Below are positions 8,694 to 17,436 of a stretch of 64,000 nucleotides of DNA, piece after piece. Within the stretch, counting starts at the first letter, position 1. Each line of letters begins with the position of its first letter. The position numbers and the translations under genes were made by a program. The notes under the pieces were generated by a model that was given only the letters and a program-made list of their open reading frames with translations, ran no database searches and was not told the origin of the DNA. Origin of the DNA: Mycobacterium intracellulare ATCC 13950 (GTDB lineage Bacteria > Actinomycetota > Actinomycetes > Mycobacteriales > Mycobacteriaceae); contig NC_016946.1 in assembly GCF_000277125.1 (NCBI RefSeq), forward strand, positions 682,001 to 746,000, written 5' to 3'.

Positions 8694-9353
8694 CTAGCGG
8701 CCGGGCGTGGACGCGGCCGCGGGCGCCGTCAGCAGGCTCATCTGGCGTTCGGCGAACGCGCGCAGCTCGTCGTGTCCCTGGGTGACGCCGACGGCGCTCT
8801 CGTTGCACAGGCTGCGGGCCACCTGCGCGATCAGCATCGAGATCGCGACCGGGGGATATTCCTCGAGATCGACTCCGTTGGCGCGTAGCACCATGGTGAC
8901 GGCCGCGGTCTCGATGTCACGAACGCGCTCGGCGTAGGCCTTGAGTTCGGCGCCAATTGCCTTGCGGTGGTTGGCCAATGCCATGAACTCGGCGTTGAGT
9001 GCGGTCACCGCCGTGTCGCTGTTCATCGCCCACAGCGCTCGCAGCGGGTCGTCCTCGGATAGCAGGGCGCGCATGCGCGTCAGCGCGGTCTCGGCACCGG
9101 CGCGCAGCACCTCGACGAACAGGTCGTCCATCGTGGGGAAGTAGTAATAGACCAGTGCCTGCTTGACGCCGGCCTCGGCGGCGACCCGCCGGGAGGTGGC
9201 CGCGGCATAGCCTTCCTCGCGCATGATGCGGGCGGTGGCCTCGATCAGCTTGCTGCGCGCGCCGGCGTCGGGGTTCCGCTTGGGTTGGCGCGCCGCCGCG
9301 CGGTTGGGTGCGCCGGCTTTGCTTGACCGGCCCGCGCGATCCGTGGTAGGCAT
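8694..9353 (-). CDS. TetR/AcrR-family regulator of the P450 module
   Basis: About 219 residues from the ATG at 9353; the frame is open further upstream but crosses the operator and the ferredoxin gene. After a basic N-terminus comes the TetR helix-turn-helix: SKLIEATARIMREEGYAAAT and EAGVKQALVYYYFPTMDDLF. It is divergent from the ferredoxin-P450 pair and upstream of the SDR. The palindrome in both promoters makes it the probable repressor of the whole module. The inducer is probably a P450 or SDR substrate. Confidence 0.9.
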   Translation of the reverse strand: MPTTDRAGRSSKAGAPNRAAARQPKRNPDAGARSKLIEATARIMREEGYAAATSRRVAAEAGVKQALVYYYFPTMDDLFVEVLRAGAETALTRMRALLSEDDPLRALWAMNSDTAVTALNAEFMALANHRKAIGAELKAYAERVRDIETAAVTMVLRANGVDLEEYPPVAISMLIAQVARSLCNESAVGVTQGHDELRAFAERQMSLLTAPAAASTPGR

Positions 9354-9372
9354 ACCGCATCCTAACAATTTG

Positions 9373-9384
9373 GTCGATCGATCA
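9373..9384. promoter_or_regulatory. operator copy in the TetR/ferredoxin divergent promoter
   Basis: GTCGATCGATCA lies 19 bases upstream of the TetR start and 35 bases upstream of the ferredoxin start. It is identical to the element at 8571-8582 and has the same upstream ACAATT. One site could repress both divergent genes. Confidence 0.78.
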
Positions 9385-9419
9385 GTTTGTGGAGCGGCAA
9401 ACAAGGGATTGGAGGGCCG

Positions 9420-9635
9420 GTGACGACGGCTCGCATGCATGTGCGGGTGGATCCGCGCCTGTGTGAGGCGCATGCCCTCTGCGTGGAGATTGCCCCCGAG
9501 GTTTTCGAGCTGGGTGACGACGTCGCGACCTGCGACGAGCAACCGGCTGAAGCGTTGCGCCACAGCGTGGAGGCGGCCGTGGCCGCCTGTCCGCGCCAGG
9601 CCATCAGCGCCGTCGCCGGCGACACATCAGCGTGA
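9420..9635 (+). CDS. [3Fe-4S] ferredoxin for P450
   Basis: A 71-residue ferredoxin from the GTG at 9420, which has the ribosome site GGAGGG 3 bases upstream; ATG 9435 is an alternative. The cluster motif is C15-x2-H18-x2-C21 with a distal C57-Pro. This CxxHxxC pattern, with His in place of the fourth Cys, is typical of actinobacterial single-cluster ferredoxins that feed electrons to P450s. The P450 gene follows after 40 bases, so the two form a redox pair. No ferredoxin reductase is nearby. Confidence 0.92.
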   Translation: MTTARMHVRVDPRLCEAHALCVEIAPEVFELGDDVATCDEQPAEALRHSVEAAVAACPRQAISAVAGDTSA

Positions 9636-9675
9636 TGCACTGCGCTTTCCGGTGCCAGGAAAAGGAATTGGACTC

Positions 9676-10956
9676 ATGACCGATCTCGCCAACGTCGACT
9701 ACTTCACCGACGCCGACGTCGCGCAAGACCCCTATGACTACTGGGATTACCTGCGCAACCAGGGACCGGTGTTCCGCGAACCGCACTACGGGGTCGTGGC
9801 CGTCACCGGCTACCAGGAGGTGCAGGCGGCCTTCAAAGACGTCGATTCGTTTTCCGCGGTCAACGCGATCGGTGGTCCGTTCCCGCCGTTGCCGTTCACC
9901 CCGGAAGGCGACGACATCAGTGAGCAGATCGAGGCGCATCGCCACGAGTTCCCGATCTTCGAGCACATGGTCGTCATGGACCCGCCCGAGCACGACAAGG
10001 CGCGCTCACTACTCGGCCGGCTGCTGACCCCGCGCCGTCTGCAGGAAAACAAGGACTACATCTGGCAATTGGCCGACCGGCAATTCGACGAGTTCATCGC
10101 CAACGGCCACTGCGAGTTCCTCAGCGAGTACGCGAAGCCGTTCGCCACCCTGGCGATCGCCGATCTGCTCGGGGTTCCCGACGAGGACCGCCCGGAGATC
10201 CGCCGCAATCTCGGGGCCGGCAACGCGCCGGGCGCCCGAGTGGGCGCGCTGGATCACGAACCGGTGGGCAGCAACCCATTGCAGTACCTCGACGACCTGT
10301 TCAGCGCCTACATCACCGACCGGCGACGGCAACCCCGCGAAGACGTGCTGACCGGCCTGGCCACCGCCACGTACCCCGACGGCTCGGTCCCGCCGCTGTT
10401 GGAGGTCGTCCGGCCGGCGACGTTCCTGTTCGCGGCCGGGCAGGAGACCGTGACCAAACTGCTCAGCTCGGCGGTGCAGGTCCTCGGCGACGACCCCGAG
10501 CTGCAAGAGCGGCTGCGTTCAGATCGAAGCTTGATCGGCACGTTCATCGAGGAGGCACTGCGCATGCAGAGCCCCACCAAGGTGGACTTCCGGCTGGCAC
10601 GGAAGACCACCACCCTGGGCGGGGTGCACATCCCGGCTGGCACCGTCCTCATGCTCTGTCTGGGTGCGGCCAACCGCGATCCGCGAAAGTTCGACAATCC
10701 CAACGAGTTCCGGCCCGATCGGAAGAACGTGCGCGAGCACATCGCATTCGGTCGCGGCATTCACACGTGCGCGGGCGCGCCGCTGGCGCGGGTGGAGGGA
10801 CAGATCACCATCAACCGCCTCCTGGACCGCACGCGCAAATTCAGGATCAGCGAGGCCAAGCACGGATCGCCCAGTGGCCGTCAGTACCACTACGAGCCGA
10901 CGTTCCTGCTGCGCGGCCTGACGGAGTTGCACATCGACTTCATCCCGGCCGACTGA
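9676..10956 (+). CDS. cytochrome P450
   Basis: A 426-residue soluble bacterial P450. The oxygen-activating I-helix motif reads FLFAAGQETVTKLL, the K-helix ExxR is EEALR, and the haem loop is FGRGIHTCAGAPLAR with Cys365 as the haem ligand. The usual Thr after the acid in AGxxT is present. It starts at ATG 9676 after AAAAGGAATT. It is co-transcribed with the ferredoxin and faces the MocR gene, with a 17-base 3' overlap. The substrate is not known; the linked SDR suggests that the hydroxylated product is oxidised further. Confidence 0.93.
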   Translation: MTDLANVDYFTDADVAQDPYDYWDYLRNQGPVFREPHYGVVAVTGYQEVQAAFKDVDSFSAVNAIGGPFPPLPFTPEGDDISEQIEAHRHEFPIFEHMVVMDPPEHDKARSLLGRLLTPRRLQENKDYIWQLADRQFDEFIANGHCEFLSEYAKPFATLAIADLLGVPDEDRPEIRRNLGAGNAPGARVGALDHEPVGSNPLQYLDDLFSAYITDRRRQPREDVLTGLATATYPDGSVPPLLEVVRPATFLFAAGQETVTKLLSSAVQVLGDDPELQERLRSDRSLIGTFIEEALRMQSPTKVDFRLARKTTTLGGVHIPAGTVLMLCLGAANRDPRKFDNPNEFRPDRKNVREHIAFGRGIHTCAGAPLARVEGQITINRLLDRTRKFRISEAKHGSPSGRQYHYEPTFLLRGLTELHIDFIPAD

Positions 10957-12358
10957 CGCCCGAGACGGCGGACATCAACTCTCCCAAACGGGCCAGGGCG
11001 GTGGTGTATTCGTGTTCGGGCGGTGTCCCGTACCCGATGATGATTCCGTCTCTGCGGCGGCCCGTGCCGTGCCAGAACCGGGTCAGCCCGGTGAGGGCGA
11101 TGTCGCGTCCGCGCGCCGCGCTCAACACCTCGGCCTCCGAAATGCCCTCGGGCAGCCCGACAACGGCGTGCAGGCCGGCCGAGATGCCCAACACCGGCAT
11201 CCCGGGGGCGCAGCGGCCGAGGGTAACGACGAGGGCGTCGCGGCGGTTGCGGTAACGCCGCCGCATCCGCCGGATGTGCCGGTCGAGCGCTCCGGATTCG
11301 ATCAACTCCGCGAATGTCAGCTGCGCGAGCACGTCGGTTCCGCGATCGGCGCGGCGCTTGGCTTCGACCACCCCGTCGACCAACGCGGCGGGTAACGCGA
11401 GCCAGCCGAGGCGGAGGCCGGGCGCCAGGCTCTTGCTGGCGCTGCCGGCGTAGACGACGTGTTCGGGCGCCAGGCCCTGCAGCGCGCCCACGGGGTGCCG
11501 GTCGTAACGAAATTCCCCGTCGTAGTCGTCCTCGATCAGATACGCGCCCCGGGTCGCGGCGATGTGCGCGAACTCGGTGCGCCGGTTGGCGTCGAGCGTC
11601 GCCCCGAGCGGAGCCTGGTGTGCCGGGGTGAGCACCGCCGCGGCGACGGCCGTATTGAATCCCTCGGGCCGCGCACCCCCGTGGTCGACGTCGAGGGGCT
11701 CGACGGTGAGCCCGCTCGCCGCCACCGTCGCGCGATGGTCGGGCAGGCAGGGATTCTCGAGCGCGATCGACCGGGCTCCGCCGTTGGCCAGCGCCTCGCA
11801 CACCAGGCGGAGCCCCTGGGTGAACCCGCTGCAGACGACGATGTGCTCGCCGGTGGTGAGCACCCCCCGCACTCGACCCAGGTAGTTGGCCAGCGCCGCG
11901 CGCAAGCGTGGTGACCCGCGCGGGTCCGCCGGCCCCAGTTCGGCGTGGGGGGTGGCCTCGAGGACTCGGCGCAACGCGCGTAACCATTCGGCGCGCGGGA
12001 ACATGCTGAGGTCCGGGCGGCCGAGGCGAAAATCGGCCGCGTAGCGCTGGGTAACCCGCATCGATTCGATCGGTGCCTGAACGTGCGGTCCGCCCGCCAC
12101 CTGGGTGGCCGCGCCTGGACGGGTCCGGAGGTATCCCTCGGCCGCCAGTTGCGTGTAGACCTCGACGACGGTGCCGCGGGCAAGCCCGAGCTGTGTGGCG
12201 AGGGCACGCGAGGACGGCAGCGCCTCGCCCGCGGCGAGGCGTCCACCCCGGATGGCTTGTCGCAGAGCGGCTTCGAGCGCCGCACGCCGGCCCCGACCCG
12301 GGGGAAGTTCGAGGTGCAGGTCCACTCCGGTATCGCGACTGGTCCACGAATTCGGCAT
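10940..12358 (-). CDS. MocR/PdxR-type regulator (GntR HTH fused to aminotransferase fold)
   Basis: A 472-residue fusion. The N-terminal winged helix (about residues 12-85, with LPSSRALATQLGLARGTVVE) is GntR-like. The remainder is a class I aminotransferase fold with IEDDYDGEFRYD near 275-286 and the PLP lysine K309 in SASKSLAPG. Such proteins use PLP or aminated ligands as effectors and often control vitamin B6 or amino-acid genes. ATG 12358 fits the domain start better than the longer frame. It is divergent from a methyltransferase with 73 bases between them, so that gene is a likely target. No pdxST genes are adjacent. Confidence 0.9.
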   Translation of the reverse strand: MPNSWTSRDTGVDLHLELPPGRGRRAALEAALRQAIRGGRLAAGEALPSSRALATQLGLARGTVVEVYTQLAAEGYLRTRPGAATQVAGGPHVQAPIESMRVTQRYAADFRLGRPDLSMFPRAEWLRALRRVLEATPHAELGPADPRGSPRLRAALANYLGRVRGVLTTGEHIVVCSGFTQGLRLVCEALANGGARSIALENPCLPDHRATVAASGLTVEPLDVDHGGARPEGFNTAVAAAVLTPAHQAPLGATLDANRRTEFAHIAATRGAYLIEDDYDGEFRYDRHPVGALQGLAPEHVVYAGSASKSLAPGLRLGWLALPAALVDGVVEAKRRADRGTDVLAQLTFAELIESGALDRHIRRMRRRYRNRRDALVVTLGRCAPGMPVLGISAGLHAVVGLPEGISEAEVLSAARGRDIALTGLTRFWHGTGRRRDGIIIGYGTPPEHEYTTALARLGELMSAVSGVSRPG

Positions 12359-12431
12359 CGAATTGGACCTTACCGATGGGCCGGTGGGGTGGATAGCGTC
12401 AACACCGGGTGTTTGGTGCAAAGGGGAGACG

Positions 12432-13328
12432 ATGGTTGATGTGGGCGCTCGGCGCCTCGATCGCGCGGCGAGTTGGACCGCCGAAGTCAATGCGTTTCAA
12501 CGCGCTGCGGAAACGCTGCGGCCACCGGGGCGGCGGCTCGTGGAGGACACGTACTCCCGACATTTCGTCAAACACCCCGCATTGCGCGCCATGTTGGTTC
12601 ATCGGTGCGCCGCCGACGCCGCTCTTCGGATATTTGACCACCTGTGGGGAGGCCTGCACGCCCACATCGCGCTTCGGGTGCGCTACGTCGACGACGCATG
12701 TGAGGCTGCGATCGCCGCGGGGATCGGCCAACTCGTGCTGCTGGGCGCGGGCTTCGACACCACCAGCCTTCGCCGCGCGGGGACCCCGGTGACGATCTTC
12801 GAGGTCGACGCGCCAACCACTCAAGCGCACAAGCGCCCGGTCGTCGAGCGGCTGTTGGCGCCGCGGCACAGCTGCCGAATCCATTGGGTCGCCTGCGATT
12901 TGGAACGGGACGCGCTGCGCGAAGCACTACTGGCCGCCGGCTTCGACCCCAACCAGCCCGCCCTCGTGGTGTGGCTCGGCGTCACTCCCTACCTGACCCG
13001 CGGCGCCATCGACGCGACCCTCGCCGACCTCGCCGGCCTCTGCACCCCGGGGAGTCGCCTCGTCCTGGACCACATCGCCGCGGGCGTCGTCACCGCCGAC
13101 ACCCCGTGGAAGAGCGCGGGCCGGATCACCCGGATGGTGGCCCGGCGCGGCGAACCGTATCGCAGCGACTTCACCGAGGCCGACCTGACCGCCACATTGG
13201 CAGCGCACGGATTCGAGCTGCGCGACCACGCGACCGTGCCCGCGCTGTTGCGCCGCTACGACCCGTCGCGCGCAAGCCGGCTCGCGGACGACGACTGGCT
13301 CGCCGTCGCGACGGCAGAACGCGAATGA
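12432..13328 (+). CDS. SAM-dependent methyltransferase, LCM/PPM1 family
   Basis: A 298-residue protein of the leucine-carboxyl-methyltransferase-like family that is greatly expanded in mycobacteria. The SAM-binding glycine loop reads LVLLGAGFDTTSLRR, followed by the acidic FEVDAP and a second motif VVWLGVTPYLT. ATG 12432 has the ribosome site AAGGGGAG. It is divergent from the MocR gene. Substrates of mycobacterial members are mostly unknown; several act on lipids or small molecules. Confidence 0.88.
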   Translation: MVDVGARRLDRAASWTAEVNAFQRAAETLRPPGRRLVEDTYSRHFVKHPALRAMLVHRCAADAALRIFDHLWGGLHAHIALRVRYVDDACEAAIAAGIGQLVLLGAGFDTTSLRRAGTPVTIFEVDAPTTQAHKRPVVERLLAPRHSCRIHWVACDLERDALREALLAAGFDPNQPALVVWLGVTPYLTRGAIDATLADLAGLCTPGSRLVLDHIAAGVVTADTPWKSAGRITRMVARRGEPYRSDFTEADLTATLAAHGFELRDHATVPALLRRYDPSRASRLADDDWLAVATAERE

Positions 13329-13386
13329 GGCGCGCCCCGAGGGCCAGATAACCCGACGCGGACCGATCAACCGGGACAATGGCCCA

Positions 13387-14094
13387 ATGCGTCGCGCAGG
13401 GGTGCTCAGGCTGGCCGCTTTCGCACTCATCCTGGGGTGCGGCCAGGCCTGGGGCACCCCTCGCGCCTCGGCGGGCCCCGACGTGCCGCCGGTCAGCGAC
13501 GCCGCGCGGGCGGCCGGCTTCGTCGACGTCCGCACCGTCGTTCCCGACGCCGTGCTCGATCTGCGCTACGCGACGACCAACAACTTCACCCACACGCAGC
13601 TGTATCCGTCCGACGCCAGATGCCTTGTGCACCAATCGATGGCCCCCGGGCTCGCCGCCGCGGCCGGCGCGCTGCGACCGCAGGGCCACCTCCTGGTCTT
13701 CTGGGACTGCTATCGGCCGCATGACGTCCAGGTCAAGATGTTCAGCCTGGTCCCCAACCCCGCCTGGGTGGCACGACCTGGCCAATATGCGCGCAGCCAT
13801 GAGTCGGGACGCTCGGTCGACGTGACGTTCACGACGCCGCAACAGCCCTGCACGTCGGGACTACACGCGGGTGGGCTGTGCCTGGCCGACATGGGCACCG
13901 ACTTCGACGACTTCACCTCTCGGGCAACGGCGTTCAACACGCAGGGCATCAGCGCCGACGCGACGGCGAATCGGGCCGCGCTGCGCAACGCCATGAACTA
14001 TGGCGGCCTGAAGGTGTATTCGGGCGAATGGTGGCATTTCGACGGTCCGGGCGCGGGTCTCGACCTCCCGATTCTCAACGTCCCCGTCGACTAG
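13387..14094 (+). CDS. exported D-Ala-D-Ala dipeptidase (VanX/DdpX-like, M15D)
   Basis: A 235-residue protein with an N-terminal signal sequence (RRAGVLRLAAFALILG, then Cys18, a weak lipobox). The zinc site is complete: SHESGRSVDV with His138 and Asp145, and EWWHF with catalytic Glu214 and zinc ligand His217. Arg110 in CYRPHD matches the substrate-binding Arg of VanX. It should cleave D-Ala-D-Ala or related dipeptides outside the membrane, perhaps in peptidoglycan turnover. No van resistance genes are adjacent, so a resistance role is not supported. Confidence 0.88.
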   Translation: MRRAGVLRLAAFALILGCGQAWGTPRASAGPDVPPVSDAARAAGFVDVRTVVPDAVLDLRYATTNNFTHTQLYPSDARCLVHQSMAPGLAAAAGALRPQGHLLVFWDCYRPHDVQVKMFSLVPNPAWVARPGQYARSHESGRSVDVTFTTPQQPCTSGLHAGGLCLADMGTDFDDFTSRATAFNTQGISADATANRAALRNAMNYGGLKVYSGEWWHFDGPGAGLDLPILNVPVD

Positions 14095-14153
14095 CGGTCT
14101 CATATACCGAGACACTTGTTTCATCATGTGGCTGATCGCCGTAGGCTGGCGAG

Positions 14154-14960
14154 ATGAACGACCGGGCCAGTTACACGCACGGCCACCACGAGTCGGTGCT
14201 GCGCAGCCACCGCCGCCGCACCGCCGAAGACTCGGCGGCCTACCTGCTGCCCCACCTGAAACCGGGCCAGTCGGTGCTGGACGTCGGCTGCGGTCCCGGC
14301 ACCATCACCGCTGACCTCGCCGCGCGCGTCGCACCCGGACCCGTCACCGCCGTCGACCAAGTCGCCGACGTCCTGGGCGTGGCCCGCACCGAAGCCCGAC
14401 AACGCAACCTGTCCAACGTCTCTTTCGGCACCGCCGACGTGCACGACCTCGACTTTGCCGACGGCACATTCGATGTCGTCCACGCCCATCAGGTGCTACA
14501 GCACGTCGCCGACCCGGTGCGCGCCCTGCGTGAGATGCGGCGAGTGTGCGCGCCGGGCGGCATCGTGGCGGTCCGCGACGCCGACTATGCGGGGTTCATC
14601 TGGTACCCGCAGCTACCCGCCCTCGAGTTGTGGCGCGAGCTCTACCAACGCGTCGCCCGCGCCAACCGGGGCGAGCCGGACGCGGGCCGGCGGCTGCTGT
14701 CCTGGGCACAGCAGGCGGGATTCGACGACATCACGCCCACCGGCAGCCTGTGGTGCTACGCCACACCCGAGACGCGCGAATGGTGGGGCGGCATGTGGGC
14801 CGAGCGGATCCTTCATTCGACCGTGGCCAGTGACCTGGTGACCCTTGAGCTGGCCACCCCGGCGCAGCTCGAGGAGATCTCCGCCGCCTGGCGAGAATGG
14901 GCCGGCGCGGAAGACGGCTGGATTGCCATCCCGCACGGCGAAATCCTCTGCCGTGCTTAG
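14154..14960 (+). CDS. class I SAM-dependent methyltransferase (UbiE/COQ5-like)
   Basis: A 268-residue methyltransferase with SAM motif I VLDVGCGPGTIT near residues 42-53, the acidic AVDQ, and the post-motif FDVVHAHQVLQHVADP. This is the methyltransferase type 11 layout of small-molecule and quinone methylases. It starts 60 bases after the dipeptidase stop on the same strand and ends 4 bases before the convergent SDR. The substrate cannot be inferred. Confidence 0.88.
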   Translation: MNDRASYTHGHHESVLRSHRRRTAEDSAAYLLPHLKPGQSVLDVGCGPGTITADLAARVAPGPVTAVDQVADVLGVARTEARQRNLSNVSFGTADVHDLDFADGTFDVVHAHQVLQHVADPVRALREMRRVCAPGGIVAVRDADYAGFIWYPQLPALELWRELYQRVARANRGEPDAGRRLLSWAQQAGFDDITPTGSLWCYATPETREWWGGMWAERILHSTVASDLVTLELATPAQLEEISAAWREWAGAEDGWIAIPHGEILCRA

Positions 14961-14964
14961 GTAT

Positions 14965-15789
14965 TCAGTCCAGGAATAGGTCCGGGATCGGCTGCTCGCC
15001 GCCGCCGTATCGGGACAGATCCGCGACCCCGGCCGATCGCAGCACCTCGGCGTCGATGTGGCACTGGCCCGTGGCTTCCCGGGCGGGTCGAGAGACGATC
15101 TCGACGGCGGCGTCGCCCATGATCTCCGGGCTGCGCGACGACGCGGCCAGCCGGTCGCCATCGGCCATGTTGGTGACCGCCGCGGTGGCGATGTAGGTCT
15201 CCGGCCAAAGGCAGTTCACGCCGATCCCGTCGTCCGCGAACTCGGCCGCCCAGCCCAGCGACAGCAGCGTCATCCCGTACTTGGACAGCGTGTAGGCCGG
15301 GTGGGCGCCCAGCCAGCGGGGGTTCATGTTGAGCGGTGGCGAGATGGTCAGCACGTGCGGGTTGGCCGACTTCTGGAGGTGGGGCACGCACGCCTTGGTC
15401 AGCAGGAACGTGCCGCGCAGGTTGATCTCCTGCATGAGGTCGTATTTCTTGGCCGACAGCACGGCCGTCGGGTCGGTGGCGATGGCGCTGGCGTTGTTGA
15501 CGCAGATGTCGATGCCGCCGAACCGCTGCACGGCCGCGTCGACCACGCGCTGCACGTCCTCTTCGCGGCGCACGTCGCCCACGACGGCCAGCGCCTTGCC
15601 GCCGGCGGACTCGACGTCGGCCGCCGCGGTGTGCACCGTCCCGGGCAGGCGCGGATGGGGTGTGTCGGTCTTGGCCAGCAGCACCACGTTGGCGCCCTGC
15701 CTGGCGGCGGCGATGCCAATCGCGAGTCCGATCCCGCGGCTCCCGCCGGAGATCACCACCGTGCGATCGGTGAGCACGTTGTCAGCCAT
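14965..15789 (-). CDS. SDR oxidoreductase, HSDL2-like
   Basis: A 274-residue SDR with the cofactor motif SGGSRGIG, the active-site YTLSKYG (Tyr-x3-Lys) and NNAS in place of NNAG. The wording ISGGSRGIGLAI and the Pro-rich SPPLNMNPRW loop resemble hydroxysteroid-dehydrogenase-like protein 2, an SDR linked to lipid or acyl-CoA metabolism. The usual catalytic Ser in the TISPP region is shifted or replaced, which is common in this subgroup. It is divergent from the acyl-CoA mutase operon and shares its promoter region. Confidence 0.85.
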   Translation of the reverse strand: MADNVLTDRTVVISGGSRGIGLAIGIAAARQGANVVLLAKTDTPHPRLPGTVHTAAADVESAGGKALAVVGDVRREEDVQRVVDAAVQRFGGIDICVNNASAIATDPTAVLSAKKYDLMQEINLRGTFLLTKACVPHLQKSANPHVLTISPPLNMNPRWLGAHPAYTLSKYGMTLLSLGWAAEFADDGIGVNCLWPETYIATAAVTNMADGDRLAASSRSPEIMGDAAVEIVSRPAREATGQCHIDAEVLRSAGVADLSRYGGGEQPIPDLFLD

Positions 15790-15817
15790 TCGTCTCCTTT
15801 GACCAGGTCAAGCATGT

Positions 15818-15832
15818 GGTATTGGCATTCTC
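15818..15832. promoter_or_regulatory. possible weak copy of the GAGAATA operator
   Basis: GGTATTGGCATTCTC matches the right half (ATTCTC) of the perfect palindromes at 23063 and 29008 but has a degenerate left half. It lies between the SDR and mutase start codons, where a shared regulator site would be expected. The match is weak. Confidence 0.3.
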
Positions 15833-15858
15833 TTTTTTTGCAAGTACGTTATTCACCG

Positions 15859-17436
15859 ATGGATAATACGGCCCACACTCCCTCCGGCATCCCGCTGCAG
15901 CCCGTATATGGGCCGGCGGATAGAGGCGCTGAGCCTCCCCAGCCCGGGGAGTTTCCCTTCACTCGCGGCAACTTCGCGTCGGGCTACCGCGGCAAGCTGT
16001 GGACCTTCCGCCAATATTCGGGGTTCGGCACCGCCGAGGAGTCCAATCGCCGGTACCGCTACCTGCTGGATCAGGGCGGGACCGGGTTGTCGGTGGCGCT
16101 CGACCTGCCGACGCAGTGCGGATACGACTCCGACGACCCCGAGTTCGGTGAGGAGGTCGGCCGGGTCGGCGTCGCGGTGGATACCCTGGCCGACTTCGAG
16201 ATCCTCTTCGATGGCATCCCGCTGGACAAGCTCAGCACCAGCATGACCATCAACGGCACGGCGGCGATCCTGCTGGCCTTCTACGTCGCCGCGGCCGAGA
16301 AAAAGGGCATCCCGCGCTCGAAGCTCACCGGGACCATCCAGAACGACATCCTCAAGGAGTACGCCTCGCGCGGGACCTGGATCTGGCCGCCGGAGCCGTC
16401 TTTGCGGTTGATCGCGGACACCATCGAGTTCTGCGCCGCCGAGGTGCCCAGGTTCAACGCAATCTCGGTCGCCGGTGCGCATTTCCGCGACGCCGGGGCC
16501 AACGCCGTGCAGGAGATGGCGTTCACCCTCGCCGACGGCGTCACCTACTGCGACACTGTGGTGGAACGCGGCCGCATGACGATCGACCAGTTCGCGCCAC
16601 AGATCTCGTTCTTCTTCTACACCCACGGGGACTTCTTCGAAGAGATCGCCAAATACCGTGCGGGACGGCGGCGTTGGGCGACGATCGTGCGGGAGCGCTA
16701 CGGGGCGACGAAGGACAAGGCGGCGATGTTCCGCTTCGGCTGCGTCTGCGGCGGGGCGTCGCTGTATGCCCCGCAGGCCCACAACAACATCGTCCGGGTG
16801 GCCTACGAAGCCATGGCCGCCGTATTGGGCGGCGTCCAGTCGATGTTCACGGCGGCCTGGGACGAACCATTCGCGCTGCCCACCGAGGAGACCACCACGC
16901 TGGCGTTGCGCACCCAGCAGATCCTCGCGCACGAAACCGGCGTGGCCAGTGTGGCCGACCCGCTGGGCGGCTCGTACTTCGTGGAGGCGCTGACCGACGC
17001 GACCGAGGAGCGCATCATCGAGATCATGTCCGACCTCGAGCGGCACGGAGGAATGGTCCATGCCATCGAGGACGGTTACCTACAGGGCCTGATCGCCGAC
17101 GAGGCATTCAAGATCCACCAGGACATCGAGTCCGGCGACCGCCCGGTCGTCGGCGTCAACCGCTTCGTGACCGAGGAACCCGAACACGATGTCGTCACCT
17201 ATGAGCTCGACGCCGAAGGGCGTGATCTTCAGCTCAAGCGGCTCTCCAAGGTAAAATCCGAAAGGGATTCGGCCGCAGTGAAATCCAGCCTCGCCGCCCT
17301 GTCGCGTTCCGCCGAAGGAGACGACAACCTGATGCACAAGTTGATCGACTGTGCCAACGCCTACTGCACGGTCGGGGAGATGGTCTCCGCGCTCAAAGCA
17401 GTGTGGGGCGAGTTCCAGCAGCCGGTGGTGTTCTAA
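15859..17436 (+). CDS. B12-dependent acyl-CoA mutase, large (catalytic) subunit
   Basis: A 525-residue catalytic subunit of the methylmalonyl-CoA mutase superfamily, lacking the C-terminal B12 domain, which the next gene supplies. Compared with Propionibacterium mutase (offset 36), Tyr53 in RQYSGFG, Gln161 in GTIQNDI, Arg171 and His208 match Tyr89, Gln197, Arg207 and His244. Tyr and Arg are the carboxylate-recognising pair, so the substrate is more like methylmalonyl-CoA than isobutyryl-CoA. However, the residue before His208 is Ala207 (AGAHFRDAG) where the common form is Tyr, so the pocket is probably altered. ATG 15859 is preferred because the longer frame crosses the promoter. Confidence 0.9.
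   Translation: MDNTAHTPSGIPLQPVYGPADRGAEPPQPGEFPFTRGNFASGYRGKLWTFRQYSGFGTAEESNRRYRYLLDQGGTGLSVALDLPTQCGYDSDDPEFGEEVGRVGVAVDTLADFEILFDGIPLDKLSTSMTINGTAAILLAFYVAAAEKKGIPRSKLTGTIQNDILKEYASRGTWIWPPEPSLRLIADTIEFCAAEVPRFNAISVAGAHFRDAGANAVQEMAFTLADGVTYCDTVVERGRMTIDQFAPQISFFFYTHGDFFEEIAKYRAGRRRWATIVRERYGATKDKAAMFRFGCVCGGASLYAPQAHNNIVRVAYEAMAAVLGGVQSMFTAAWDEPFALPTEETTTLALRTQQILAHETGVASVADPLGGSYFVEALTDATEERIIEIMSDLERHGGMVHAIEDGYLQGLIADEAFKIHQDIESGDRPVVGVNRFVTEEPEHDVVTYELDAEGRDLQLKRLSKVKSERDSAAVKSSLAALSRSAEGDDNLMHKLIDCANAYCTVGEMVSALKAVWGEFQQPVVF

Noticed and set aside
13387..14094. Glycopeptide-resistance determinant
   Set aside because: A VanX-like enzyme alone is not resistance: no vanH, vanA or vanRS genes are in the window, and the signal sequence places it outside the membrane, unlike VanX.
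15058..15858. A 267-residue N-terminal extension of the mutase large subunit
   Set aside because: The extension is antisense to the SDR at 14965-15789 and runs through the shared promoter. The conserved protein starts at 15859.
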